Assembly (NCBI GenBank): GCA_026214975.1
Contig: JAOBSW010000165.1
Location: 1-64,000 of the forward strand
DNA length: 64,000 nt
Source: Gentiana macrophylla
Taxonomy: Eukaryota; Streptophyta; Magnoliopsida; Gentianales; Gentianaceae
Direction of reading: 5' to 3'
A program made the position numbers and the translations under genes. The notes under the pieces were generated by a model. It was not told where the DNA came from and did not search any database. It saw only the letters and a program-made list of their open reading frames with translations. Below are positions 48,421 through 58,420 of this stretch, in pieces (position 1 is the stretch's first letter; each line of letters starts with the position of its first letter).

Positions 48421-49620
48421 CTTTGACAAAGTGGATGTTCGGCACATATGACAAAGAATAAGCACTATTTGACAAGCTACATAGCCAAGGATGGACCAAG
48501 GGTGAATTTGGCAACAAAAATACACTGGTTATACAAGAGGCTATGGCACACTTGTGAGGAATGGACTAACCATCAAGAATGTTGCTTATGTGGAAGGATG
48601 GACTACAACTTGTCGCCGACCTTTGGACACCCTCGTGACATGGGATACAAGGTCACTTTTGACAAAAACAACTGTATTGTCATAAGTGAGAGAGGTGATC
48701 AAGTTGTATTGGTTGGTAGAAGACAACAAAACATGTATGTTGTGGGTGGTCTCATGCGATTCGAAAAACCGCTGATTGTGCATACTAAATCGTAACTCAA
48801 TTGGTTATGGCACAAGAAGTTGAATCATCTCGAATTTTGATGATATCAATCACTAGTAGTAAAGAAGAAAATGGTAATTGGCTTGCACGAGATTACATTC
48901 AAGAAGGATGCTATTTGTGATGCTTGTCAACAAGGTAAACAAATAAAATCAAGCTTCAAGTCAAAAACAAAACTATCAACTAAGAGAGTCTTTGGAGCTA
49001 ATGCATATGGATTTATTTGGACTGTCACTCCAACTAGTATAAGCGGAAAGAAGTACACTTTAGTTGTTGTGGATGATTATTCAAGGTACACTTGGGTGGT
49101 TTTATGAATAAGAAAAGTGAAACACTCAAGATGATGCCTGATCTTTTGAAGAGATTACAAAATGAGAAAAGTTTGTGATAGTAAAAATAAGATCGGACAA
49201 AGTACTGAGTTTCTCAATAAAGTTATAAGAGAATACGATTGAGCGAGAATGGTGTCTCGCATCAACTTCTTCTTCTTTGGTACACCTCAAAGCAAAATGG
49301 GGTTCTTTGAAAGAAGAAAGCAGGACATTAAAAGAAGAAGGAAGGACAATGATTTGTGAAGCATTACTACGAGAGGTATTGGGTTGAAGCGATTAATCTG
49401 ACATGCTATACACAAAACAGAACCTCGGTGAACAAGAAGAAGCCAAGACACCTTATGAGATTTGGAATGGAAGAAAACCAAATATATCTTATTTCCATCC
49501 ATTTGGAAGTAAATGTTTTATCTTGAATCATAAGGAGCATTTAAAGACATTCCAACCTAAATCGATGAAGGAATTTTCTTGGGGTATTCTTGATCAACAA
49601 GGCATTCAGTCTTGAACAAG
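48421..49620 (+). pseudogene. Copia B protease, pre-integrase and integrase, decayed
   Basis: Recognisable pieces in order: the protease end with SGCS..HMT-like wording near 48,425-48,450 (broken), a YKVTFDKNNCIVIS segment (48,645-48,690), the pre-integrase LWHKKLNHLEF motif near 48,805, zinc-type CDACQQGKQIKSSFKSK (48,916-48,970), VTPTSISGKKYTLVVVDDYSRYTW (49,024-49,095), then scrambled sequence to about 49,400, and the late-integrase EAKTPYEIWNGRKPNISYFHPFGSKCF (49,440-49,520). Several stops and indels separate them, and the second half of the catalytic core is unreadable. Confidence 0.75.
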
Positions 49621-49681
49621 AGGTCATGAAACATGAAGAAACTATCCATGTTGTGTTTGATGAACCTAAGTTCACTTTGGT

Positions 49682-50935
49682 ATGGAAGATGAAGTTTGTG
49701 AACTCTTTGAGGATCTAAAAGTCACCGATCCAGATTGTGTTGAAGTCTTGGAAAGGGTTAATGACTTAAAAGTTTACGACATCGCCCTGCTTGAACACCT
49801 CATTGATGATACTACTGATGCAACAACTGAAGCAGTTCAAGGATCTGATGAACCCCCTGTTGAAGATACAGCAGACCCTACTGAAGATGAGGTTCCTGAG
49901 AATCAATCTAACCAAAATCCATAATGGTTAAGGGATCACCCTGCTGAACAAGTCATTGGCAACATTCAGCAAGGTGTAAGGACTAGAAGACAATTAGAAG
50001 CTATGTTTACTTGTTTCCTATCTCAAGTTGAACCTAAAGTTGTTGAAGAAGCAATTTCAGATCCAGATTGGATAATTGCTATGCAAGAAGAGTTAAATGA
50101 ATTTGAAAGAAATCATGTTTGGACACTAGTTGAAAGGCCTAGTCATGCAAATATCATTGGTACTAAATGGGTATACAGAAACAAACTTGATGAATCTGGT
50201 ACCATTGTAAGAAATAAGGCCAAACTAGTTGCAAAAGGCTATTCTCAAGCAGAAGGAATAGATTTTGATGAAACTTATGCACCTGTTGCAAGATTGGAAG
50301 CTATCAGATTATTCTTGGCACATGCTGCATATAAAAACTTCAAAGTATATCAAATAGATGTCAAAAGTGCATTTTTGAATGGCATTCTAGAGGAGGAAGT
50401 GTATGTTCAGCAACCTCCTGGATTTGAAGTTAAAGATCAAGAAGATAAAGTTTATAGACTCAACAAGGCACTTTATGGATTGAAACAAGCACCAAGAGCA
50501 TGGTATGAGACTCTGTCTCAATTCTTGGTGGACAATGTTTTTACAAAAGGCACCATTGACAAGACTCTTTTAAGAATCAGTGAAGGGGACAGCACCCTGC
50601 TGGTACAGATTTATGTTGATGACATAATCTTTGGTTCTGAAAATGAATTGCTATGTGAAAAGTTTGCAAATCTAATGAAGAGCAAGTTCCAAATGAGTAT
50701 GATGGGAGAAATAAACTACTTTTTTGGGATTGCAAGTTAAACAATTGAAAGATGGAATCTTCATTCATCAAACCAAGTACACCAAGGAGCTACTGAAGAA
50801 TTTTGGTATGGAAAATAGCACCAAGATATCAACTCCTATGAGTACAAACATCAGATTGGATGAAGATAAGAAAGGAAAAGATGTTGATCAGACCTTATAC
50901 AGAAGGATGATAGGCAGTCTGCTGTACCTTACTGC
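49682..50935 (+). pseudogene. Copia B reverse transcriptase (5' part, up to the MITE)
   Basis: An acidic linker (49,682-49,924) is followed by a 245-codon RT frame at 50,003-50,740. Motifs: [18 protein letters not shown] (23-40), GTKWVYRNK (53-61), [14 protein letters not shown] (89-102), [11 protein letters not shown] with D119, [14 protein letters not shown] (155-168) and catalytic YVDD at 204-207. The frame shifts at about 50,725 and continues (GIFIHQTKYTKELLKNFGM, then MIGSLLYLTA) until the MITE at 50,936. All RT catalytic Asp residues are present, so decay is by indel and insertion rather than by active-site change. Confidence 0.9.
50928..50935. repeat. Target site duplication (left), hAT MITE
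   Basis: CTTACTGC, identical to 51,438-51,445. The pol reading frame resumes after the right copy as if one copy were the original sequence. Confidence 0.93.
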
Positions 50936-51437
50936 TAGTGCTGTAAACGAGCCGAGTACCTGATGTTCAAGCTCGAGCTCGTTTATAATCGAGCATGCTC
51001 GGCTCGGCTCGTTAAGACAAACGAGCCTAAAAGCCTGTTCGAGCTCGGCTCGATAAGAAAGGAAAATGTTCGAGCTCGAGCTCGAGCTCGAGCTCGAGAT
51101 CAAGCTCGCGAACAGGCTCGAACTCGAGCTCGGCTCGTTCAATAGCAAATTTTTTTAAGGGCTCGTTCAATAGCTCGGCTCGTTCAATAGCTCGTTCAAT
51201 AGATATTTGATATTTGTTTTATATATTTATATATTTATTATTTATATTATATATAATATATGTTCACGAACACTAACGAGGCGTTCACGAGCAGGCTCGT
51301 GTTCGTTCGTTTACTAAACGAAAGCGAGAGAACTCGCTCGAGCTCGGCTCGATAACATAAATGAACGAGCTCGAACGAGCTTAAACGAGCCGAGTTCGAG
51401 CCTTGTTCGCGAACGTTCGGTTCGTTTAACACCTCTA
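50936..51437. mobile_element. hAT-type MITE (502 bp) in copia B pol
   Basis: The terminal inverted repeats TAGTGCTGTAAACGAGCC and, from the other end, TAGAGGTGTTAAACGAACC begin with the TAG typical of hAT elements. The element is flanked by a perfect 8-bp duplication, the hAT size. The interior has no transposase. It is dominated by GGCTCGTT, GAGCTCGG and a run of GAGCTC units (about 51,072-51,100), so much of it is self-complementary. TAG-GTGTAAACGAGCC-type ends are common among plant MITEs. It would need a hAT transposase supplied from elsewhere. Confidence 0.9.
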
Positions 51438-51445
51438 CTTACTGC
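51438..51445. repeat. Target site duplication (right), hAT MITE
   Basis: CTTACTGC, a perfect match to 50,928-50,935. Confidence 0.93.
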
Positions 51446-52057
51446 CAGCAGACCTGATATATCCTTTGTTGTAAGTGTTTGTGCAAGATTTCAATCTAAA
51501 CCTAAAGAAAGTCACTTAGGTGCAGTCAAGAGAGTTCTCAAGTATCTAAAAGAGACCTTGGGAGTAGGGATATGGTATTCCAAGGATGGAAGCTTCAAAG
51601 TTATATCCTACTCAGATTCTGATTATGCTGGATGCAAGATTGATAGAAAAAGCACCTCAGGATAATGGGAAATAGACTGGTTTCCTGGTTTAGCAAGAAA
51701 CAGAACTCAATATCAACTTCCACTGCTGAAGCAGAGTATATTGCTGCTGGAAGTTGCTGTGCACAAGTATTGTGGTTAAGACAACAGTTAAGGGATTATG
51801 GAATTGAAGATAAAGAAATTCCAATAATGTGTGACAACACAAGTGCAATTGCAATCACTGAAAACCCTGTTTTGCACTCAAGAACCAAGCACATTGATGT
51901 GGGACATCACTTTTTAAGAGATCATGTTGAAAAGAAGGATGTGGTGGTTCTGTATGTCCCTACTGAAGATCAACTTGCTGACATTTTCACTAAACCACTT
52001 GATAGTGAAAGATTTGCCAAATTAAGGACTGAACTTGGAATTATTAGAGTAGACTGA
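51446..52057 (+). pseudogene. Copia B RT end and RNase H
   Basis: It resumes pol after the MITE with SRPDISFVVSVCARFQS, then VKRVLKYLKETLGVGIWY and SDSDYAGCKIDRKSTSG. A short deletion or frameshift at about 51,662 introduces a stop. The rest is the open frame 51,665-52,057 with the RNase H motifs LVSWFSKKQNSIST, STAEAEYIAAGSCCAQVLW, IMCDNTSAIAI, SRTKHIDVGHHFLRDHV and the usual copia end QLADIFTKPLDSERF. It ends with TGA at 52,055-52,057. Confidence 0.9.
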
Positions 52058-52704
52058 TCTTCAGCAGTGTACTGGAATTCACTAAGGGGATTAGTCTTTG
52101 CTATGTTGGGTGAGCTCACTTAGCAGATTAGTCATTGGTATCAACAATTCCATGTACTTATGTTTGGACAATTGAGCAAATGAGGTTTCCAAGGGATTGG
52201 TCTTTGTCATGTTGGGTGAGCTCACTTGATGATCGAGTCATTGGTATTAAACTTCATCTTGTATTATCAATTGAACAAGACAAGAAGAAATCAAGGATCA
52301 GTAGAGTCACATTGTCGCAGAGTCATTGAAGCTTATTTATCGCCAGGTCTCTTGAGCCACCCTCTTGAGGACAACCTATTTGAATGGAACGTTACAGTCA
52401 AACTTTATTAAAGTCAAAGAGCAATTGGCGGGATATTTATTCTATCCTTTATGACCACGATTACTCAATCTAACGGTTACAATACGTTTTGGAAAGTAAT
52501 GGGCCACGTGTCAAGCTAACATTCACTCAGATTAATCATGGTTAATGTGGATGTACGTGCTTGCGATTACAACCACCTCCTCGCCTATATATACGAGACC
52601 TATTACACGTAAGATACTCTACTGCAAATCCGCTTATATCTCTATTTTTACACTGTGTGAACACAGATTTACAAAGCTTTCTTCTTCATCTTTTTCTTTT
52701 AACA
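52058..52704 (+). promoter_or_regulatory. Spacer with promoter-like sequence before the extra ORF
   Basis: The first part holds a duplicated segment of about 60 bp (GGGATTAGTCTTTGCTATG at 52,087 and a variant at 52,193, offset 106 bp). Further on are a G-box CACGTG (52,505-52,510), a TATA motif TATATATA (52,586-52,593), a pyrimidine-rich leader (CTTTCTTCTTCATCTTTTTC, ending 52,698) and AACAATGGCG at the start codon, which is the plant consensus context. The order and spacing (TATA 112 bp before the ATG) resemble a normal plant gene promoter and 5' UTR. Function is inference. Confidence 0.5.
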
Positions 52705-53475
52705 ATGGCGGAAAAGATTGATGTTCAAATCGAATCAAGCCAAAGTGTGAGAGGTTTTGTTGTTGATGCAAATAAAACATAATTAACTATCAACACTGGT
52801 AGAAGAATAAGGAGATACGCAGGCCTGGAGAATGTACTGAACATAAGATTGGAAACAATCTCATATACAAACGTTGTCAGTTTTTGGAAGAATATTCAGG
52901 TAAAGGAAGGAACTGAAGCATTCAAAACAGTTGTGAATGCACAAGAAATAGAAGTTTCATCAAGTCTGCTGAGGGAAGTTTTTGGATTTGAAGAGATAGT
53001 GGATGCTCCTGTCAATCCTGAGGAAATGGGATTATCCAAGATGAATTTTGTTGATAAAATCAAGATAAATAAAGACACCAAATCAATTCCTGGCATCAAT
53101 TGCAAACACATTGGGAATGAGTACAACCTGCTGAGCAAGATCATTGCTAAAAACATATTAGGGCTGGTTGGAAGTATGGATACTCTATCAGGACCCAAGA
53201 TAGAGCTGATGATGATTATCTGTAGAAGTATGAAATTTGATTGGGCTGGATACTTTATTCACTACATGAAGAACGTAGCCAAGGAGGAAAGAGAAGGAAA
53301 GAGGAAATCCAAGGCCTTGCCCTTAGGATTAATGGTTCAGACCCTGCTGAATCATTTGGAGATTCCTGATGTAGCACCTGAAAAGATTAATCAATCTCGA
53401 TACAAGAAAGAGATTGATTATGCTATCCCTGGTCTGGATGATGATGAAGAAGGTGTCTTCTTGAGGTTCTTGTGA
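52705..53475 (+). pseudogene. Extra ORF of copia B, N-terminal domain
   Basis: It starts at an ATG in ideal plant context (AACAATGGCG). After 25 codons (MAEKIDVQIESSQSVRGF...) an in-frame TAA at 52,780-52,782 interrupts it, but the same frame stays open to 53,475 (231 more codons). The body is a globular-looking domain: SYTNVVSFWKNIQVKEG, SSSLLREVFGFEEIVD, IPGINCKHIGNEYNLLSKIIAKNILG, IELMMIICRSMKFDWAGYFIHYM, LPLGLMVQTLLNHLEIPDV. The layout resembles the plant-transposon-type domain seen in extra ORFs of plant retroelements, but I cannot confirm the family. It sits where SIRE elements carry an envelope-like ORF. No signal peptide or transmembrane helix is apparent, so an envelope role is not supported. 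Confidence 0.6.
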
Positions 53476-56185
53476 TGATAGTAATGGAGATGATGGTGAT
53501 GCTGGTGGTGAGCAGGTCAAGCAAACTGTGAAGAAATCTGTTAAGCCTGCTGTACCAAAGAAGACCACTGAGAAAAGAAAGGCTGCTGATATTAGAAAGA
53601 TTACCGAGATCTTGAAGCCTAAGAAGACAAAGAAACAAGCAATTTGAGATCTTTGGGTCCACTGAGGGACCAGTAGAGATTGAGGTTACTGAACCTATTG
53701 CCACAAAGAAGAAGACTGTTGCTGAAATTCTGAAGGAGCAACAGAAGGAAGCAAGGAGGAAAAGAAAGTCTACTGTGGTTGACATTGATGATGAGCCACT
53801 TTCCAAGAGGATGAAGGAAATTGTTCATAAGAAGAAACATGAAAAGGGGAAACAGTTGAAAATTTTAGAGGCTCTAAGGGAACAAGAAGAAGAAGAAGCA
53901 GCACAAGAAGAAGTAGAAGAAGCAGTAGGAGAGGCTATTGATGCTGAGCCATTGACTATTATTAAGCCTAATGAGGAAGCAGAGGTTGTTATTGAACAAC
54001 TTCTTTGGAGAGTCTGACAAACTCTACTGGATCGAATCTGTTTGTTGATATGTTATGGATCCTCATCTACTACTAAGGTTGCTTGAGCCTCACTCTGGAA
54101 GTGAATGGGTTGTTGTTGAGCAATTTGTTGGAGAATCATGTGAGCCTCTTGCACTGCAGAGCCTCTCAGAGAAACCGATAAATCTCATGAAGCTGCACAA
54201 GTTGTTGTTGAGCAACTTGTAGAAGAACCACATCAAACCACTGAATCTACACCTGTTGTGGTGAGTGAAACATTGGTACAAGACCCTGTAATTCCTGCAA
54301 TAGTTCAGGGGGAAGAACAGTCTGCTGTTAACCCTGCTGATGAGCATATAAGTCAGGGGGAACCAAGTGTGATACAGATGGAGGTAGTAGGAACTAATAT
54401 TCAATCTGATCAACCTACTAGCCTTGAAGCATCTGTAGAAGAAACATTGCATCTACTTGTTGAGACCTTTGGAGGTCAACAAGGTACTGCAACAGCTCCC
54501 AGAGGATCATTCTTGCCCTATGAAAAACATGAGAAGAAAAGGAAAGAAGGGTATGTTGATCCAAAACTCCTGCTGATGGCTAATTACTTCCAATGGAAGT
54601 TTGGATTCTATAAGAAACAAAAACCTGCTGCAGAACCTATGACAGACTTTGAAGAATGGGTTTTTGAGAAATTGGGAGTGGAGAGCTTTGGATCTCGATT
54701 GATACCTCTTTGTTACAATCAAGGTGATGGATTTGTTTGATGAACAAATGAAAGAGGAAGGTATCAAGTTCAGGGATCCAAGAGGTGATGATGATGACTC
54801 TTCATCATCTGATTTTGATGATAATCACCCCTCTGATCCAGGAGAAGTCAGTGGAAGTGCAATGATTATTGAACCAAGAATAGAACAGTCCACTGGTGCT
54901 GAACAGTCCACTAAGAGAGAGCAAACTGGACAGATGAATAAGGATGAGGAAAATCTCACCATTGATGATATTGAGGCACAAATCAATGAAGGCATAGATA
55001 TTGGTGCAAACAGAATGGTTGGTGAGATAGATCCACTATTTGTTGAAGAACCTGCTGAGCATGTTGATGATCAGCAGACTGTGGATTCAAGTGAAGAAAG
55101 AGTTACTGATCATGTTGAGCCAAGTGTCAGCTCTGAGGACTCCATTCAATATCAAAACTGGGTTGACACTGAAGACACTTTAACCAACACTGCAAATCTA
55201 CTGAGAAGGATTGCTGACTTTGGGGAATTTCAACAAGAAAATATGGATATATTCCCTGATCAGGTTGTTGTGGCTCAAATTGTACAAGATCGGAGAACTA
55301 AAGAGGAGGGTGCAGTTCTTTGGGCTACAAACGGCTTTTGCACAAAGGTTGGAGCAGAGGTACAGTCTCTTGAGTCTCAAACAAAGACACATGGACAAAG
55401 GTTGGAACAAACTTTGGGTTTGGAGGAAACCCTGTTGTTGTTGAAGAAGAGGTCTTTGTAGTGGAGCCTCACTGGAGTCAAGACCACTATAGGGAAAGAT
55501 AGTCACAGTTTCTTTGTTGATGAAGAAGAACAATTTCTTTGGACTATGACTTTAGTGACGAGGAGTTCCAAATGCTCAAGAAGAAAATGTTGCTATTGAT
55601 CCCCAAAGGCATTTGTACCTATTTTTAAGAACCGACTCTTGATCCTATCTTGGAAGAATATCAAGGTCCTAACCTCTTTGGACTAGATAGGAGTTGGGCA
55701 ATGGTTGTGAGCAATCGAGAGAGGCCACAATATAATGTTGAGGAGCCTGCTGATAGAGTCTTTGGAAAAATGGCTGGTGGAGTACCAGACATGTCATGGA
55801 AGAGTTGAGAGCTCGCCGAAATGATATTGCAAATCTAAGAACTCAACTGACAGGCAAGAGCAGAGGTTTGATGATTTGATCAATTTGGTGGAAAAAAAGA
55901 GGAAGGACTACGTAAAACGCTTGCCTCCAATATTACCTCAAATCAGTATGCTCTTGCTGATCTTGCAATGGAAGTGAAAGGAAGCAAGCAAGGGAATTCA
56001 CTGAAAGACAAGTTTTTGAAAGAACAATTTATATCCATTCATCAGAAACTTGACAAGCTTGCTGAAACACCTAAGCCTGCTGAGGCTGCTGGAACATCTC
56101 AACCTGCTGGATTGGATCCTAAACTTACTGAGAGGATCAATCTACTCGAGCAGACTTTGCAATCTAGGATTACTGCAGTTGATAC
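53476..56185 (+). pseudogene. Extra ORF of copia B, charged C-terminal region, broken
   Basis: It continues in shifting frames from the N-terminal domain. There is a basic stretch near 53,480-53,645 (KQTVKKSVKPAVPKKTTEKRK), a basic-acidic segment at 53,775-54,017 (SKRMKEIVHKKKHEKGKQ, then EEEEAAQEEVEEAV) suggesting a coiled coil and nuclear-type basic patches, acidic low-complexity parts at 54,258-54,740 and 54,724-55,461, and a heptad-like piece at 55,968-56,185 (LKEQFISIHQKLDKLAE, ERINLLEQTLQSRI). At least three frame changes are present. Element D interrupts it at 56,186. Function unknown. Confidence 0.55.
56181..56185. repeat. Probable target site of copia D (left copy)
   Basis: GATAC directly before the LTR start. 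The right copy lies outside the window, so the duplication is not confirmed. Confidence 0.4.
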
Positions 56186-57865
56186 TGAAGGATGCAGGAG
56201 CTCAGATCTAAACGAGTTAGATCTACGCGCAGCGGACGGATCACGATTCATATATCATAATACATAAATAAAGGATTTAACAACTACAAGGGGGTTAAGT
56301 TTATCTTACCAATAGTGGGAAGAGAAGCCAAGATCTTCCAATGTGTTCTCCAAACGGTGGTTGGTGGACACCGATCCTTGGATTTGAAACATCCTTGATA
56401 TGCTTTAAGTTTTTCTTCAACCAAAATCCCAAGACAAGAAACAAATTTTTCTCTCTTTATTCTAGTGTGGGGGGGCGAAATTTTGCACACCCTTTTGTCT
56501 TGGAAGAACTCTCTTTATATAGGAGAGTAAATCCTTGTCCTCCAAGTTTCTAATTAATTAAATAATTAATTAAAAAGAAATCACAATAAAGGATAATTCC
56601 ATTTATAAAAGATTGTGATTAATTAATCAATCAATTATCTTTTATTAATTAATTATTTAACAAGTAAATAATTAATCACACAAGAAAATCAATTCTTGAC
56701 CTTTTAATAGCTAGGAGGCGCCACACACTAGGAGTTTAGGCCCACGAAAATGTCTTTCTTGTATTATATTATTCACCCAACTAAATAATATTTTGCATAT
56801 CAATTAATTAGCCCACCAATTAATTATCAATGAGGCCCAAAAAGCAGGAAAAACATCCCAATTACAGGAGGAGCCACATCGGGGACCATGGACCTATAAC
56901 CGAGAGCTCCAATAACTAATTATTCATCGAAGCGAGAATAAGTACATTAATTATTAATTCCGGGATTACGCCACCATAAACCCAAAATCGAACTCTACCG
57001 ATTATAGATGTATACTTATACTCAACCCATAGAGTGAATAAGCGTCCATTGATATAATCACTACATACGGATTAACCCTCCATAGACTGTCCATTCTGAG
57101 TGGGAAGTCTCTGTGAACCCGACTCAGAATATCATATCCTTATTTACCATTAACACCCTAGTGATCAATTAGTTCACATATCTGACTAGTAGCTAATTAG
57201 TCTAACATGAACTGGGCCCATCGATCATTTTCTTAGGGCTAACAAATAAGGATCTGTCTCTCTACTTCCCGAGGAAGGAATGGATTCCATGTCTGTGAAA
57301 ATCGTAACTACTCACTCATCGAGAGATAGTGCCAATGAGAAGTGGCTTGGAACACATATTTAAGTGAACCGTAACTAACACATCAAACACTACCCCGAGA
57401 CAAGCAAAGACTCGTGATCACCTCAGATTAAGGTTGATCCATATATGATCATCTAATGATTTAATAAGATTCCTCGACATCGAATTATATCGAGAAATTG
57501 AGATTAAATCGGTCGATCCTATATGAATGCCATCATATATAAATGCCCCACGTAGGTACCTCTACCGACAGTCCGGATAAGACTATCACAACCTAAGGTG
57601 TTCTGGGCGCATTATTGGTGTTTTAATCAAGAGACCCTAAACTCTGATTAAGTTCACCACGGACTAACATTTTAAGTATATCACCACTAACTCAATCCTC
57701 ATGTGCATGCCATACACTGAGTTAAGCGGTTACATACAGATATACTTAGGGTTTGCAGCAGTGTATTACTTTACAAGCACAAAGCAAGTAATAAGGTGAG
57801 ATAAATTATGTCATCCATTATTAAAAACAATTACACAAATTGTCTTTCGGACACTTCACCTAACA
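56186..57865 (-). repeat. 3' LTR of copia D
   Basis: On the minus strand it starts TGTTAGGTGAAG and ends ATCCTTCA, 1,680 bp. The right part (56,186 to about 56,860) is confirmed by the copy at 63,324-64,000. The left boundary at 57,865 is inferred from TG/CA ends next to a polypurine tract. Confidence 0.75.
56514..56521 (-). promoter_or_regulatory. TATA box of the copia D LTR
   Basis: TATATAAA on the minus strand. The equivalent in the other LTR is at 63,653-63,660. It lies about 330 bp before the LTR end. Confidence 0.6.
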
Positions 57866-57877
57866 ATCTCCCACTTG
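57866..57877 (-). other. Polypurine tract of copia D
   Basis: The minus strand reads CAAGTGGGAGAT immediately before the LTR start TGTTAGG. A near-copy (GCAAGTGGGAGAGTGTTG on the minus strand) is at 57,932-57,949, about 70 bp further inside. Confidence 0.7.
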
Positions 57878-57949
57878 CACGAAATGACAAGTAATAATTG
57901 TTTTAGAGCACACCCATTCTCATCTTATTCACAACACTCTCCCACTTGC

Positions 57950-58420
57950 TCTAAAAGCAGATGAGATATATCCCTCAATGCCGTACCCTCCAAGCAATCG
58001 ACATGGTACACTGATTAGTTAGGTTGTCGACTCGAGACGATCTTTAGGATTGAAACGTTGTCGGTCCTTCCAATCAGGCGGTACTCTCTCTCAATATGCT
58101 TTTGACTTCTTGTGACTGAAGATCCTTCTAAGCTATCTCTTCACTATTTTCACAATGAAGTGATATCGGCTTATCAGAACTGGAATTACTCTCAGACCAA
58201 AAAGGAAATTCTAAGCACTATGAGTAAACACTGAGCCCGAGATCAACTTAATGATCATCCTTAATCGACTACAAGTCGAGAATCGGTGTAAGTCAACCAT
58301 ATTCAAGTTTGCACCTGAATATACAAGCATATGATTCCTCGTTTTCTAAAGATACTTGAGGATGTACTAAACCGCTACTTATTGCTCAAATCCAAGATTC
58401 GATTGCAATTGACTCGTGTT
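57950..58420 (-). pseudogene. Decayed RNase H region of copia D
   Basis: On the minus strand, in shifting frames, the order of copia RNase H is visible: a YILKYLR-like piece near 58,365, MLVYSGANLNMV near 58,320, a KDD..S-like piece near 58,255, PISLHCENSEEIA near 58,165 (family: P-TLYCDNSGA-A), then a KSKHIE-like stretch near 58,100 and LKIVSS near 58,030. Each piece is shifted by one or two bases relative to the next and several stops intervene. It is long dead. It identifies the interior as copia and fixes its direction. Confidence 0.65.

Larger units (their letters stand above)
44298..56185 (+). mobile_element. Ty1/copia element B (SIRE-like), with an extra ORF, interrupted by element D
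   Basis: A long plus-strand copia element: 5' LTR of about 1.69 kb, Met-type primer site, gag, protease, integrase, RT and RNase H in copia order, then an extra 3.5-kb ORF region after RNase H. RT motifs ([30 protein letters not shown]) and the extra ORF fit the SIRE/Maximus lineage. That placement is inference. The coding regions are broken by many stops and indels. A 502-bp MITE lies in pol. The extra ORF is cut at 56,185 by element D, so the 3' end and 3' LTR lie beyond the window. Confidence 0.88.

Noticed and set aside
51060..51110. GAGCTC run as a simple microsatellite
   Set aside because: It lies inside a MITE with defined ends and an 8-bp duplication and is part of that element.
44298..56185. 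Frequent CCTGCTGA strings through copia B
   Set aside because: They occur in coding and LTR parts without regular spacing and are probably compositional or codon bias in the element.
52705..56185. Extra ORF as an envelope gene
   Set aside because: The position matches SIRE envelope-like ORFs, but no signal peptide or membrane helix is visible.
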